A program made the position numbers and the translations under genes. The notes beneath the pieces are model-generated. The model had not been told where the DNA came from and ran no database searches. It worked only from the letters and a program-made list of their open reading frames with translations. A DNA stretch of 64,000 nt from JAAYGT01 sp050252075 (GTDB taxonomy: Bacteria; Pseudomonadota; Gammaproteobacteria; Burkholderiales; Burkholderiaceae_B), in contig JBFWLP010000003.1 of assembly GCA_050252075.1 (NCBI GenBank), positions 1 through 64,000 on the forward strand, in the 5' to 3' direction. How positions within the stretch are numbered: the stretch's first letter is position 1; the number at the start of each line of letters is the position of its first letter. Shown here piece by piece: positions 18,497 to 27,061 of the stretch.

Positions 18497-20032
18497 ATGC
18501 GCATCAGTTCCACTGTTTTCTTTGAAACCGGGCTCAACTCCATTACGGCGCAACAGTCCGATCTACTGCACATCTATCAGCAAGTCAGTACGGGCAAGCG
18601 CATGGTTACGCCTTCCGACGACCCGCTTGCCGCCTCGCAGGCTATCAATATCAGCCAGGCCCAGTCGCTGAACCAGCGTTTTTCCGAAAATCGCGAAGTG
18701 GCCAAACGCAACTTGGGGTTGTCGGAAAGCACGCTCGACAACACGGTGCTGTTGCTGCAAGACATCAAGACGCGTCTGGTGGAAGCCTCGAACGGCACCT
18801 TGTCCGATTCCGACCGCTCTACGCTGGCCGGGGTGTTTTCCGACGCCCGCGATTCGCTGCTGGGCCTGGCCAATGCCACCGACGGCAACGGCCAGTTTCT
18901 GTTTTCGGGGGCCAAGGGCAACACGGCTGCTTTCCAGGACATCAACGGAAAAATCGAATACATGGGCGATCAGGGTGCGCGCAGAATTCAAGCCGATCAA
19001 ACCCGCCAGATCATTGCCAGCGATGTCGGCTCGCAGATTTTTGCCCGCGCTACCCCCGGCACCACCGACTACGTTACGCGGGCGGGCACCAATACCGGCA
19101 ACGGCTTTGCCAGCAATCCGGCTATTACCGATCCGTCCGGCGCCAATATCGGCAATGTATTCGAGGTAACGTTCACCAGCCCGGACCGCTACAGCGTTGT
19201 GGTGAAGGATCCCCTGGGGGCCACGGTGCAAACGGTCACCAACCAGGTGTACAACGCCGACGTCAGCAAAAGCCTGGCCCTGCCCGGCGGGGTGCAGATC
19301 CAGTTTACGGGCCAGCCGGCCATCAATGACACTTTCTTTGTCGAGCCGGCCCACATGCCCGACATGCTGGCATCGGCCGGGGTGCAAACCGGTACCGGTT
19401 CCATCAGCTCACCGCTGGTGAACGACTATTCCATCTATAACGCCACGTACAGTTACGACATTGAGTTCACCGCGCTGAATGAATACACCGTGGTCATGAA
19501 AGACAGTGCCAATAACCCGGTCGAAACCCTGACCAACCAAACCTTTGTTCCTGGGCGTGAAAACGTATTGTCGTTGCCCGGGGGCGTTCAGGTGAAGGTG
19601 TCGGGAAATCCGGCGGTCAATGATACATTTTCCGTGGTACCCACTGACGACACCATCAAAACCGATCTGAACATTTTTGATACGCTCGACAGTGTGATCG
19701 AAGCCTTGCGCACCCCGTCCAACGGCAACCCCGCCGCGTCGGCCTACGTGCAAAATACCCTGGCCAGTGCCATGCAGCGCATCGACATCAATTACAACAA
19801 CGTCATTACCGTACGCGCTTCCGTTGGCGCACGCATGAACGAGCTCGACTCGCTCGATGCCAATGGCAGTCAGCGGGCACTGAACTATTCGCAGGAACTT
19901 TCCCGCCTGGAAGACCTGGACTACTACACCGCCACCACGCAATTGCAGCTGCGTACGGCCGCCCTGGAAGCTGCTTCACTGGCCTTCAAGAAAATCCAGA
20001 ACACCAGCCTGTTCAACATGGGTTCCAATTGA
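18497..20032 (+). CDS. flgL: FlgL (HAP3) junction protein with duplicated insert
   Basis: Second hook-filament junction protein. Flagellin-like N-terminal helices cover 1-180 (MRISSTVFFETGLNSI, then KRMVTPSDDPLAASQA) and C-terminal helices cover about 390-511. The 511-residue length is well above the ~300 of enteric FlgL. The excess is a tandem duplication: residues 197-284 and 296-383 align over about 88 positions. Both copies have a strand ending (V/Y)VVxKD, then xVTNQ/xLTNQ, LPGGVQ and NDTFxVxP. The insert is expected to form surface beta domains. The TGA overlaps a TTG start for the next gene, a lipoprotein. Confidence 0.93.
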   Translation: MRISSTVFFETGLNSITAQQSDLLHIYQQVSTGKRMVTPSDDPLAASQAINISQAQSLNQRFSENREVAKRNLGLSESTLDNTVLLLQDIKTRLVEASNGTLSDSDRSTLAGVFSDARDSLLGLANATDGNGQFLFSGAKGNTAAFQDINGKIEYMGDQGARRIQADQTRQIIASDVGSQIFARATPGTTDYVTRAGTNTGNGFASNPAITDPSGANIGNVFEVTFTSPDRYSVVVKDPLGATVQTVTNQVYNADVSKSLALPGGVQIQFTGQPAINDTFFVEPAHMPDMLASAGVQTGTGSISSPLVNDYSIYNATYSYDIEFTALNEYTVVMKDSANNPVETLTNQTFVPGRENVLSLPGGVQVKVSGNPAVNDTFSVVPTDDTIKTDLNIFDTLDSVIEALRTPSNGNPAASAYVQNTLASAMQRIDINYNNVITVRASVGARMNELDSLDANGSQRALNYSQELSRLEDLDYYTATTQLQLRTAALEAASLAFKKIQNTSLFNMGSN

Positions 20033-20376
20033 CGCGCGCGCTTCGTTCCTTCGGGCTGGCCGCGCTGGTTGCGCTGAGCGGGTGTACCACCACCGGCAGC
20101 AGTTTTGATTCATCGGCGCTGCCGGCACTGGTGCCCGGCCAGACCACCATGGCCCAGGCCAGTGCCTTGCTGAAGTCTGACCCCGTGCAGGTGTACCGGC
20201 GGCTCGACGGCTCGGCCACGGCCATCTGGGCACACAAGGCCAGCTGGGTGCCCGATGCCGTGTATTTCAATCAGGAATTGTGGCTGGCGTTCGGCCCCGA
20301 CGGCACCTACCAGCGTATTGTGAAAGGCACGAATATTCCCCGGGCCAACCAGTTTGGCAGCCATAATCCGCCGTAA
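20029..20376 (+). CDS. Small BamE/SmpA-like lipoprotein coupled to flgL
   Basis: A 115-residue predicted lipoprotein. The signal peptide MTRALRSFGLAALVALSGC has a lipobox LSGC with Cys19. The mature part (LVPGQTTMAQASALLKSDP, then AIWAHKASWVPDAVYFNQELWLAFGPDG) has the look of the SmpA/OmlA/BamE fold, in which a helix-helix-sheet starts with a G-x-T-xx-Q/E motif. The start codon is TTG, overlapping the flgL stop (TTGA), so translation seems coupled to flgL. It is unlikely to be the essential BamE, which has a different context; it may serve envelope assembly around the flagellum. The exact role is unknown. It is convergent with fliR. Confidence 0.75.
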   Translation: MTRALRSFGLAALVALSGCTTTGSSFDSSALPALVPGQTTMAQASALLKSDPVQVYRRLDGSATAIWAHKASWVPDAVYFNQELWLAFGPDGTYQRIVKGTNIPRANQFGSHNPP

Positions 20377-20419
20377 ATCCGCCTGCTGCAATTCACCTGC
20401 CGTAATTCGCCTTAATCCG

Positions 20420-20473
20420 CACCAGTTACACCATCTGCACCAATCACACCAATCGCACCGATCGCACCGATCT
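20420..20473. repeat. Six 9-bp tandem repeats (CACC-type)
   Basis: Six adjacent 9-mers all start CACC: CACCAGTTA, CACCATCTG, CACCAATCA, CACCAATCG, CACCGATCG, CACCGATCT. They sit in the 104-bp gap between the convergent lipoprotein gene and fliR, ending 7 bp before the fliR stop. The last four units differ by one or two bases, which suggests slippage growth. The reading phase is not within a gene. No terminator was seen in this gap. Confidence 0.7.
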
Positions 20474-20480
20474 CCCGCTT

Positions 20481-21269
20481 TCAGCCGCCCGCCAGCATGT
20501 AGGCCATTTTCGCCATGGTGGTGTAGGCCTCTTCAAACAATCGTGACAAAAACGGTGCCGACTGGGGCAGCACAATGGCCAGCAGCACCAGCCCGGTGAG
20601 CAGGCTCATGGGAAAGCCCACGGCAAATACCGAAAGTTGCTGGGCCGTGCGGTTCAATATGCCCAGCGCCAGGCTGATGGTCAGCAATATGATAATCAGG
20701 GGCAGGGCCAGCAGCATGCCCGACACCATGATTTGCGAACTCCATTCCAGCAATACACCCCAGCCGTCGGTGCGCAAGGGGTTCACGGCAATGGGAAGAA
20801 TATCGAAGGTGCGTACCAGGCCTCCCAGCATGAGCAGGTGCCCGTTTACGGCCATGAACAGCAGCAGGGCCATGGTGTTCATAAAGCGCGAGAGTACGGC
20901 GGTGTTGGCGCCGGTGGCCGGGTCAAAAAAGCTGGCGAAGGAAAGCCCCATCTGCAGCCCGATGAATTCGCCGGCCGTTTGCACGGCGGCAAAGACAATG
21001 CGCATGACCAGCCCCATGGCGATGCCGATCATCACTTGCTGGAAGGCGATCCACAAGCCCGTCCAGGACGCCGGCGGAACATCGGGCAAGGGGCCCAGGG
21101 TGGGGGCCACCGCCACGGTGACCACGGCGCCCAGGCCTACTTTGATACGGGTGGGAATTGCCGCGTCGCCCAGCAGCGGCGCCGTGGCCAGCAGCCCCAT
21201 GATGCGGAACATGGGCCACAAAAAGGCGGCGATCCACTCGTAGAGCTGGGTGTCGGTGACCGAAATCAC
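20481..21269 (-). CDS. fliR: FliR export gate protein
   Basis: Membrane subunit of the FliPQR export channel, 262 residues with about six hydrophobic segments. The start is GTG (MISVTDTQLYEWIAAFLWPMFR). Conserved stretches include PTRIKVGLGAVVTVAVAP and GEFIGLQMGLSFASFFDP. It is the last gene of the long minus-strand fliFGHIJKLMNOPQR run, 15 bp after fliQ. Confidence 0.95.
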   Translation of the reverse strand: MISVTDTQLYEWIAAFLWPMFRIMGLLATAPLLGDAAIPTRIKVGLGAVVTVAVAPTLGPLPDVPPASWTGLWIAFQQVMIGIAMGLVMRIVFAAVQTAGEFIGLQMGLSFASFFDPATGANTAVLSRFMNTMALLLFMAVNGHLLMLGGLVRTFDILPIAVNPLRTDGWGVLLEWSSQIMVSGMLLALPLIIILLTISLALGILNRTAQQLSVFAVGFPMSLLTGLVLLAIVLPQSAPFLSRLFEEAYTTMAKMAYMLAGG

Positions 21270-21284
21270 GGCGCGTCGTCCGGC

Positions 21285-21554
21285 TTACTGCACCAGGTTG
21301 GGCAAGCCCGTTAACAGGGTCTGTATGTAGTCCACCATGGTGCCGATAAGCCACGGACCCAGCAACACCAGTGCCAAGCCGACGGCCAGCAATTTGGGAA
21401 TGAATGACAGTGTCATTTCATTGATCTGGGTGGCGGCCTGAAAGATGCTGATCACCAAACCCACCACCAGTGTCACCAGCAGCAGGGGGCCGGCCATGCT
21501 CAGGGCAATTTTCATGGCCTCGTAGGTCATGGACATGACGGCTTCGGAGTTCAT
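21285..21554 (-). CDS. fliQ: FliQ export gate protein
   Basis: Small (89-residue) two-helix membrane subunit of the flagellar export channel. It has the standard sequence MNSEAVMSMTYEAMKIAL, a first membrane helix, then QAATQINEMTLSFIPKLL and a second helix. Size and position between fliP and fliR are canonical. Confidence 0.96.
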   Translation of the reverse strand: MNSEAVMSMTYEAMKIALSMAGPLLLVTLVVGLVISIFQAATQINEMTLSFIPKLLAVGLALVLLGPWLIGTMVDYIQTLLTGLPNLVQ

Positions 21555-21566
21555 GGCGGCGGTCTC

Positions 21567-22340
21567 CTAGGGATAAAAGCTGCGGGCCAGCGACCCCAGC
21601 AACAAATGCCAGCCATCGGCCAGAACGAACAGCATCAGTTTGAACGGCAGTGAAATAGTCACCGGCGGCACCATCATCATACCCAGAGCCATCAGTACGC
21701 TGGCCACCACCAGATCGATGATCAGGAAGGGAATGAAAATGGTGAAACCGATCTGAAAGGCCGTTTTCAGCTCACTGGTCACAAAGGCCGGAACCAGAAC
21801 ACGCAGCGGCGTGTCGGCGGGCGTTTCCAGCGGGCCTACATTGGCCATGTTGGCAAACAGGATCAGGTCGGCTTCGCGGGTTTGCGTCAGCATAAAGGTG
21901 TGCAAGGGGCCCACGGCTTGCTGCAGTGCCTGTTCAAAATTCAGCGCCCCGGTGCTCAGCGGCAGGTAGGCCTGCTGATAAATCTGGTCAAATACCGGTG
22001 ACATGGCATAGAACGTCAGGAACAGCGCCAGGGCAACCAGCACAGAGTTGGGCGGCGACGCGCCGGTTCCCATGGCCTGCCGCAACAAGCCCAGCACGAT
22101 CACAATGCGTGTAAAGCCGGTCATGAGCAGCAGCATGGCCGGCAAAAACGACATCATGGTCAGCATGACCAGCGTTTGCAGGCTCAGCGACCAGGTTTGA
22201 CTGCCATCGGGGTTGCTGGACGACGTTATGGCCGGCAGCGTGGCCTGCGCCCAAGCCGCGTCGGGCCGAACCAGCAGCAGCGCCAGCAGCACCCCGCAAA
22301 CATACCGGAACACCGGCGAAAAACCACGATCAGCCATCAT
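21567..22340 (-). CDS. fliP: FliP export gate protein
   Basis: Core of the FliPQR channel. The 257-residue precursor has a cleavable signal peptide (to about AWAQA, residue 32). Four membrane segments follow with the family motifs [19 protein letters not shown] and, near the C-terminus, [20 protein letters not shown]. The start overlaps the fliO stop by 4 bp, so the two are coupled. Confidence 0.96.
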   Translation of the reverse strand: MMADRGFSPVFRYVCGVLLALLLVRPDAAWAQATLPAITSSSNPDGSQTWSLSLQTLVMLTMMSFLPAMLLLMTGFTRIVIVLGLLRQAMGTGASPPNSVLVALALFLTFYAMSPVFDQIYQQAYLPLSTGALNFEQALQQAVGPLHTFMLTQTREADLILFANMANVGPLETPADTPLRVLVPAFVTSELKTAFQIGFTIFIPFLIIDLVVASVLMALGMMMVPPVTISLPFKLMLFVLADGWHLLLGSLARSFYP

Positions 22341-22753
22341 CTTCGCTTCAACGACTGCGCCAGCACCCGGGAAAAAGCCCCCATCCGTCCCGAATCCGGT
22401 GCGCTCAACCCGCCGGCGGAGTCGTTGGGGTCAGAGTAAATTTCGGGGTCAGAGCAGCCCTTGGGGTCAGAGTAAGCGCCGGCAGCCGCTGCGTCGTGGC
22501 TCTGCCCGGCAGGCAGCGTATGCAGCAAGGTGATGGATTGGGCCGTAACGCCCAGCACCAGGCGTGTGTCTTCCACCTGAACCATGGCAACATAATTGCG
22601 CCCGCCCAGGCTTTGAGCCCCCAGAACTTTCATGCTGCGCGCCTGCCCCTTGCGATGCCAGCCGGCCCGGCGGGTAAGCCATGCCGCGCCAAGAATGAGC
22701 AGCACGACAACGACCAGGCTGATGATCACCCGCAGGATATCGGCTTCTTGCAT
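22337..22753 (-). CDS. fliO: FliO export assembly protein with in-frame repeat insert
   Basis: FliO is a small, poorly conserved membrane protein that assists FliP assembly. The 138-residue product has one N-terminal membrane helix (about 8-24, [18 protein letters not shown]), then a basic segment and the cytoplasmic FliO domain ([36 protein letters not shown]). The C-terminal region contains three near-tandem hexapeptides ([18 protein letters not shown]) at about residues 93-110, encoded by an 18-bp DNA repeat also found in hpnE. The gene lies between fliN and fliP. Confidence 0.88.
   Translation of the reverse strand: MQEADILRVIISLVVVVLLILGAAWLTRRAGWHRKGQARSMKVLGAQSLGGRNYVAMVQVEDTRLVLGVTAQSITLLHTLPAGQSHDAAAAGAYSDPKGCSDPEIYSDPNDSAGGLSAPDSGRMGAFSRVLAQSLKRR
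22427..22480. repeat. Three 18-bp tandem repeats inside fliO
   Basis: GGGGTCAGAG occurs at 22427, 22445 and 22463, an exact 18-bp period. The first and third units continue with TAAA or TAAG, the second with CAGC. Read on the coding (minus) strand, each unit gives x-x-(Y/C)-S-D-P, so the repeat keeps the fliO frame open. The same core at the same period and in the same reading phase occurs at 58219-58254 in hpnE. Confidence 0.85.
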
Positions 22754-22757
22754 TGTT

Positions 22758-23447
22758 TCAGCGGCGGCTGTTCAGCCGGTGAATGCGATCGGCCGGCGTA
22801 ATGATGTCGGTCACGCGAATGCCGTATTTATCGTCGACCACCACCACCTCGCCCTGGGCGATCAGGTAGCCGTTGACATAAATATCCATGGGTTCGCCCG
22901 CCAGCCCGTCCAGCTCGACCACCGAGCCTTGTCCCAGCTGCAGTATGTTCTTGATGGTCAGGCGGGTGCGCCCCAGTTCCACCGACAGCTGCACGGGGAT
23001 GTCCATCACCATGTCGATATCGGCGCTGGTTTCCACCGGATCACCGCTCAAAGGCTGGAACACCTGCGCGGCGGCGGCATTGGCGTTGGCGCGCTGCTCC
23101 AGGCGGCGCGCCCGGTCGGAGCTTGCCGGCCCGGGGCCTGGGCCGGGGGCAGTACCTGCGGCGGCTGCAGCACCGGCGGCACCCGTACCGCCCGATGCGG
23201 GCGCGGTGGCGCCGGCTGTCGGAGGTGTTTTGGGAGCACGCTGTCCGGGTGCGGCTTTGCCGCGCTGTGCCGCCGTTTGTTCGGCTAGCGCGGCAGCCCA
23301 GTCATCGTTGTCTTTGCGCAACCCCGCGGCCTGGTTCTCGCGAGCGGCATTGGCCCGGGTTTCCTCGGACAGGGCGGAAGCCCAGTCCAGATCGCCGGGC
23401 TCGTTGTCCGGGGTAGGGGGTGCGGGGTCTTTGTCGGAGTCGGTCAT
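22758..23447 (-). CDS. fliN: FliN switch protein with extended N-terminus
   Basis: Component of the C ring that sets motor direction and docks FliH. The conserved FliN/SpoA domain occupies about residues 145-225 (DIPVQLSVELGRTRLTIKNILQLGQGS in context, then VNGYLIAQGEVVVVDDKYGIRVTDI). At 229 residues it is much longer than the ~137 of enteric FliN. The N-terminal part repeats a short motif, DWASALSEE at 21-29 and DWAAALAEQ at 49-57, followed by a Pro/Ala/Gly-rich linker (about 65-120). Enteric FliN has a single WAEALSEQ-like peptide. The gene is 10 bp downstream of fliM. Confidence 0.94.
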   Translation of the reverse strand: MTDSDKDPAPPTPDNEPGDLDWASALSEETRANAARENQAAGLRKDNDDWAAALAEQTAAQRGKAAPGQRAPKTPPTAGATAPASGGTGAAGAAAAAGTAPGPGPGPASSDRARRLEQRANANAAAAQVFQPLSGDPVETSADIDMVMDIPVQLSVELGRTRLTIKNILQLGQGSVVELDGLAGEPMDIYVNGYLIAQGEVVVVDDKYGIRVTDIITPADRIHRLNSRR

Positions 23448-23457
23448 GGGCGTTTGC

Positions 23458-24453
23458 TTAAGAAAAATCGGGTTCTGCGTTGGTAAGTAACTGGTTCACC
23501 CGCAGGGCGTAGCGCCCGCGCGATGTGCCGTAGGTGCCTTCCAGCACGGGTACCCCGCCAACGCTGGCGGTAATAAGGCCGGGAAGCTCAATAGGCAGCA
23601 CATCGCCCACTTGCAGTTTCAGCAAGCTGGAAATCGAGCTCTCGATACGGGCAAATTCGGCCACCAGTTCGATATCGGCACTACGTACCTGCTGGGAAAG
23701 ACGTTTTGTCCAGCGCTGGTCGGTCGTGTCGGCGGCGGCATCTTGCAAGGGGCGTGTCAGCAGATCGCGAATGGGTTCGATCATGGAATAGGGCAGGCAA
23801 ATATGCATGCGCCCGCCGCCCTGGGAACCCATTTCGATATTGAAGGTGGAAACCACCACAATTTCATTGCTGCTGGCAATGCTGGCGAACTTGGTGTGCA
23901 TTTCCGAGCGCACGTACTCGAACTCTACGGGATACACCTGCTCCCAGGAGGCACCGTAGCTTTCCAGGGCATTGGATAACAGGCGGCGAATGATGCGCTG
24001 CTCGGTGCTGGTGAAATCACGCCCTTCAACGCGTGTGTTGTAGCGCCCGGTGCCGCCGAACACGCTGTCGATGATCAGAAACACCAGGCTGGGGTCGAAG
24101 GTAAACAGCGCGGTGCCGCGCAGCGGCTTCATGGCCACCATGTTCAGGTTGCTGGGTACCGGCAGGTTGCGTTCGAAGTCGGCGTACTTCTGGATGCGCA
24201 TGGCGCCCACGCTGATGTCGGCGTTACGGCGCATGAAGGTGAACAGTGCCGTACGCAGACGGCGTGCAAACCGCTCGTTGATGAGCTCCAGCGTTTGCAT
24301 GCGATGGCGTACCACCCGGTCGGGCGACGTAAGGTCGTAGGCACGAACGCCGTGAAGGCTGATCTCTTCGTCGGGGGTTGCCTGACGTTCGCCGGTAAAC
24401 TCGGCGAGTATCGCGTCAACTTCCTCCTGGGTCAGAGCGTTCTGGAAAGCCAT
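23458..24453 (-). CDS. fliM: FliM switch protein
   Basis: C-ring protein that binds phosphorylated CheY and changes rotation. The ATG at 24453 gives 331 residues; a TTG two codons upstream is also in frame. The N-terminal CheY-binding peptide is visible as NALTQEEVDAILAEF. The middle CheC-like domain includes the FliM signature region RNADISVGAMRIQKYADF and LVFLIIDSVFGG. The C-terminal SpoA domain follows at about 245-325. Retention of this peptide fits a working CheY even though most chemotaxis genes are missing here. Confidence 0.95.
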   Translation of the reverse strand: MAFQNALTQEEVDAILAEFTGERQATPDEEISLHGVRAYDLTSPDRVVRHRMQTLELINERFARRLRTALFTFMRRNADISVGAMRIQKYADFERNLPVPSNLNMVAMKPLRGTALFTFDPSLVFLIIDSVFGGTGRYNTRVEGRDFTSTEQRIIRRLLSNALESYGASWEQVYPVEFEYVRSEMHTKFASIASSNEIVVVSTFNIEMGSQGGGRMHICLPYSMIEPIRDLLTRPLQDAAADTTDQRWTKRLSQQVRSADIELVAEFARIESSISSLLKLQVGDVLPIELPGLITASVGGVPVLEGTYGTSRGRYALRVNQLLTNAEPDFS

Positions 24454-24514
24454 AGTCAAAAATCACCAACGTAATGCCAAGAAACTGCGAATGGATCGAG
24501 CAACGGCGCTATTG

Positions 24515-25009
24515 TTATTGAATAACGAATGCGGTAAACAGAACGTCTGTGATCACCGGGCCTTTGGGCTGGGGTGCATACGGCTGACTGAGCGTGTCTT
24601 TAAGCTGTTGCACCAGTACCCCGCGGCCATCGGCCGTTTGCACGACATCGGGGCGCTGTTGCGACAGCAAACGCAGCACACGATCACGTACTTCGGGCAT
24701 GTAGTCGGTGAGCATGGCCTGCGATGCGTCGTCGGCCACCCGGATCGTAATGCCGGCATACAGAATGCGCGTTTTGTAATCGCCCGCCAGGGTAACGGTA
24801 AAGGGTTCCAGCGCGGTAAAGATGGGGCTGGGCAACGGTGCGGGCTTTTCCTCGACCTGAACCGGCGTGGCGGCCAGCCCCATCAGGGCCTGGCGAATGT
24901 TATCTGAAAAATAATACGCCAGACCGGCTAAAGAGCCTACCACCAGCACGACGGTGAGTACCAGTAAAAGTAGCCACTTGAGTACGGGAAGAATGGGAAT
25001 TTTAGGCAT
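24515..25009 (-). CDS. fliL: FliL basal-body stator-associated protein
   Basis: Single-pass inner-membrane protein that surrounds and supports the stator units. The 164 residues have a short cytoplasmic tail, one membrane helix at about 10-33 (LLLLVLTVVLVVGSLAGLAYY) and a periplasmic stomatin-like domain (EPFTVTLAGDYKTRILYAGI through VLFTAFVIQ). Size and end are typical. It starts the downstream half of the fli run, 61 bp after fliK. Confidence 0.94.
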   Translation of the reverse strand: MPKIPILPVLKWLLLLVLTVVLVVGSLAGLAYYFSDNIRQALMGLAATPVQVEEKPAPLPSPIFTALEPFTVTLAGDYKTRILYAGITIRVADDASQAMLTDYMPEVRDRVLRLLSQQRPDVVQTADGRGVLVQQLKDTLSQPYAPQPKGPVITDVLFTAFVIQ

Positions 25010-25070
25010 GCTGCGAATCTGCTTTCGGTGGTGACGTTAAAAAATTGACCAGCGGGGCGCGAAGGGTGGT

Positions 25071-26582
25071 TCAGGCGAACGTGTCGATAAGCGCATTCGA
25101 TGCCACGGCGCGGGTGGGTGGCATGGCTGGCGCAGTCGAGGGTTGCGCGGAGGCGCTTCCCGGGAATGCGTGGTTGCCTGCGGAACCCGATGAGTTCCCC
25201 GAACCCTGGCCTTGCTGGGCGAATGACTGCTGCTGTGCGCTGTGGTCGCTGACATCGGCTTGACCCAGGGTGATGCCCGACTGGGCCAGCAGCTGCTGCA
25301 GCTGGGGCAGTGCGTTTTCTACGCTTTGGCGAACAGCGGCATGCGCCGATACAAATGCCGCCTGCAGGGTGGATTCGTTCAGGTTGATGGAAATGCGGAT
25401 GGGCCCCAGATCGGGTGGGTCGAGGCGCATTTCAATAGTGTGCCCGCCGGCCGGGTTTGATTGAGCCAGCGCGGTAATCTGGCGACCGAATTCGGTTCCC
25501 CAGTCGGGATGGTGGATGGGCAGCGCCACTTGCCCCGACGCCGTCGGGGCTGCTGCGCTGATTACCTGCAAACCGGGCGAAACCGATGGGGAAAACGCCG
25601 CACCGGCCGCCTGCGTGTCATGCCGTGCCAGCCAGTCGGCCTGCATCAGGGTGGCGCTGGGCATAGGGTCGGACGGAACACCGCGCGCCTGTGACAGCGC
25701 GGTGAAGAAATCGGGGGCGATCTCGGGTTCCTGGCCGCTTTCCAGCGCCATGGCCCGGTGATGTGCCACTTGAACCGCATGCTTCAGCCCGGCAAGCGCG
25801 GCTTCGCGCTGGCTGCCGACGGGGCGGGTGGCGGCCGAGGCGGGCGCCCGAAGCGCTGCGGTATCGTCGGCGGTTAGCGCGTTGGTTGTACGCATGGCGC
25901 TTGTACGGGCTGCCAGGGCGGTGTTGCTAGTGGCGTCGGCAGCAAGGGTTTGAGCCGATTCTCTGGCGGCGCCCCGTGCCTGGGCCGCAAGGGCCGCCTG
26001 ACCGGCTTCGGATGTGCCCGCCTGTGCGCCGCGCGACTGCGACAGGCCCTGCGTACGGGCGACATCGGCCGTATGTTTGATGTCAGCGAATGCGGTGTCG
26101 GCAGCGTTGCCGCCGGCAGACAGGCCACCGCCGGACAAACGCCCGTTAACGGCCGCCGGTGCTTGACCGTTCAGGGGCGATTGCCCTTTGGCGTTCGCAG
26201 CGTCGCGACCAGAGTGCCCTGTGGCGGTTGCGCCGGCGCGGGTCGCCGAAACCGTATTTCCCCAGCGTGCCTGGATGCCCTGTCGTACGGCGGCCGCTTC
26301 GGCGGCCAGTGTCAGTGTTGTGGCGGGCTGAGCAGCAACATGGCCGGCGGCGGCTGCGGCTCCCGCCTGCGCGGCGGTGGCATCAGAGGCTGCCGCGGTG
26401 TCGGCGGCGGATGATTCACGTTCGGTTCGCTTTTGCGGATCGCGGGCGGGCGGTGTGGCCCGTTGCGCCGACAGCACGTTGGCAAACCCGGAGTGGCCGG
26501 CATCGGCGTGATTGACGTTTGCGCTGTGCACGCCGCCCGGCGTTGAGGCGGGTAGGACTGTTATAAGTTGTTGTGTCGTCAT
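25071..26582 (-). CDS. fliK: FliK hook-length control protein
   Basis: Exported ruler protein that, once the hook is long enough, triggers the FlhB specificity switch. The 503 residues have a long low-complexity Ala/Thr/Gln-rich region (1-320) and a folded C-terminal FliK domain at about 360-450. The domain includes EFGRQITALA and then HTIEMRLDPPDLGPIRISIN followed by a Gln/Ser-rich tail. It is encoded between fliJ and fliL. A second FliK-like gene lies at 32931-34544. Confidence 0.92.
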   Translation of the reverse strand: MTTQQLITVLPASTPGGVHSANVNHADAGHSGFANVLSAQRATPPARDPQKRTERESSAADTAAASDATAAQAGAAAAAGHVAAQPATTLTLAAEAAAVRQGIQARWGNTVSATRAGATATGHSGRDAANAKGQSPLNGQAPAAVNGRLSGGGLSAGGNAADTAFADIKHTADVARTQGLSQSRGAQAGTSEAGQAALAAQARGAARESAQTLAADATSNTALAARTSAMRTTNALTADDTAALRAPASAATRPVGSQREAALAGLKHAVQVAHHRAMALESGQEPEIAPDFFTALSQARGVPSDPMPSATLMQADWLARHDTQAAGAAFSPSVSPGLQVISAAAPTASGQVALPIHHPDWGTEFGRQITALAQSNPAGGHTIEMRLDPPDLGPIRISINLNESTLQAAFVSAHAAVRQSVENALPQLQQLLAQSGITLGQADVSDHSAQQQSFAQQGQGSGNSSGSAGNHAFPGSASAQPSTAPAMPPTRAVASNALIDTFA

Positions 26583-26611
26583 GGGGTGCCTGCACTAAAG
26601 CGAAGGGTGGC

Positions 26612-27061
26612 TTACGAGGGTTGGCGCAATCGTCGGTAAAGCGCGGCCGAGTATTCGTCGCTCTGGCGTTGCTCGCGTCGGTTATGCTGTTGCTGCAAAC
26701 GCAGGTGCTGACGCGTTTGCAGGGCTTCGTACGAGTTAATTCGCCGCTTCTGAGCCAACCAACGTTCGCGAATTGCATCAATTCGGTGTTCCAACTGCTG
26801 AACGACCTTATTTTGCTGCGAAATGGCCTGATCCAAAGTGGCGATAAACTGCCTAAAATTGTGGTAATTCGCGGCCGACAACCCCGATTCCGTGGCGTGT
26901 TGCAAGCGCTGGGCATAGTCAAGCCGGTACTCGTGCAAGGCGTCGAGCTGGGTTTGGGCGTTGCGTCTTTCCGCCGTGGCTTGCTGCAGCTCTTTCGCAA
27001 TGTCGTCGGCTTCCTTGACCGCCAGCTCGATCAGCGTGGTGAGCGAGGTTTGCTTATGCAC
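26612..27061 (-). CDS. fliJ: FliJ export chaperone
   Basis: Cytoplasmic coiled-coil protein that links the FliI ATPase to the FlhA gate. The 149 residues are almost wholly alpha-helical with heptad patterns (for example [20 protein letters not shown] and [20 protein letters not shown]). The start overlaps the fliI stop by 8 bp. Sequence conservation in this family is low, so the call rests on size, coiled coil and position. Confidence 0.9.
   Translation of the reverse strand: MHKQTSLTTLIELAVKEADDIAKELQQATAERRNAQTQLDALHEYRLDYAQRLQHATESGLSAANYHNFRQFIATLDQAISQQNKVVQQLEHRIDAIRERWLAQKRRINSYEALQTRQHLRLQQQHNRREQRQSDEYSAALYRRLRQPS

Noticed and set aside
20175..20190. Third gene with the repeat core TCTGACCCC, in the lipoprotein (KSDPV)
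   Set aside because: Only 9 of 14 core bases match and there is no 18-bp tandem, so it is probably chance.
24428..24440. GGGTCAGAGC in fliM, similar to the fliO/hpnE repeat
   Set aside because: It encodes the conserved LTQEE of the FliM CheY-binding peptide and lacks the repeat period, so it is ordinary coding sequence.
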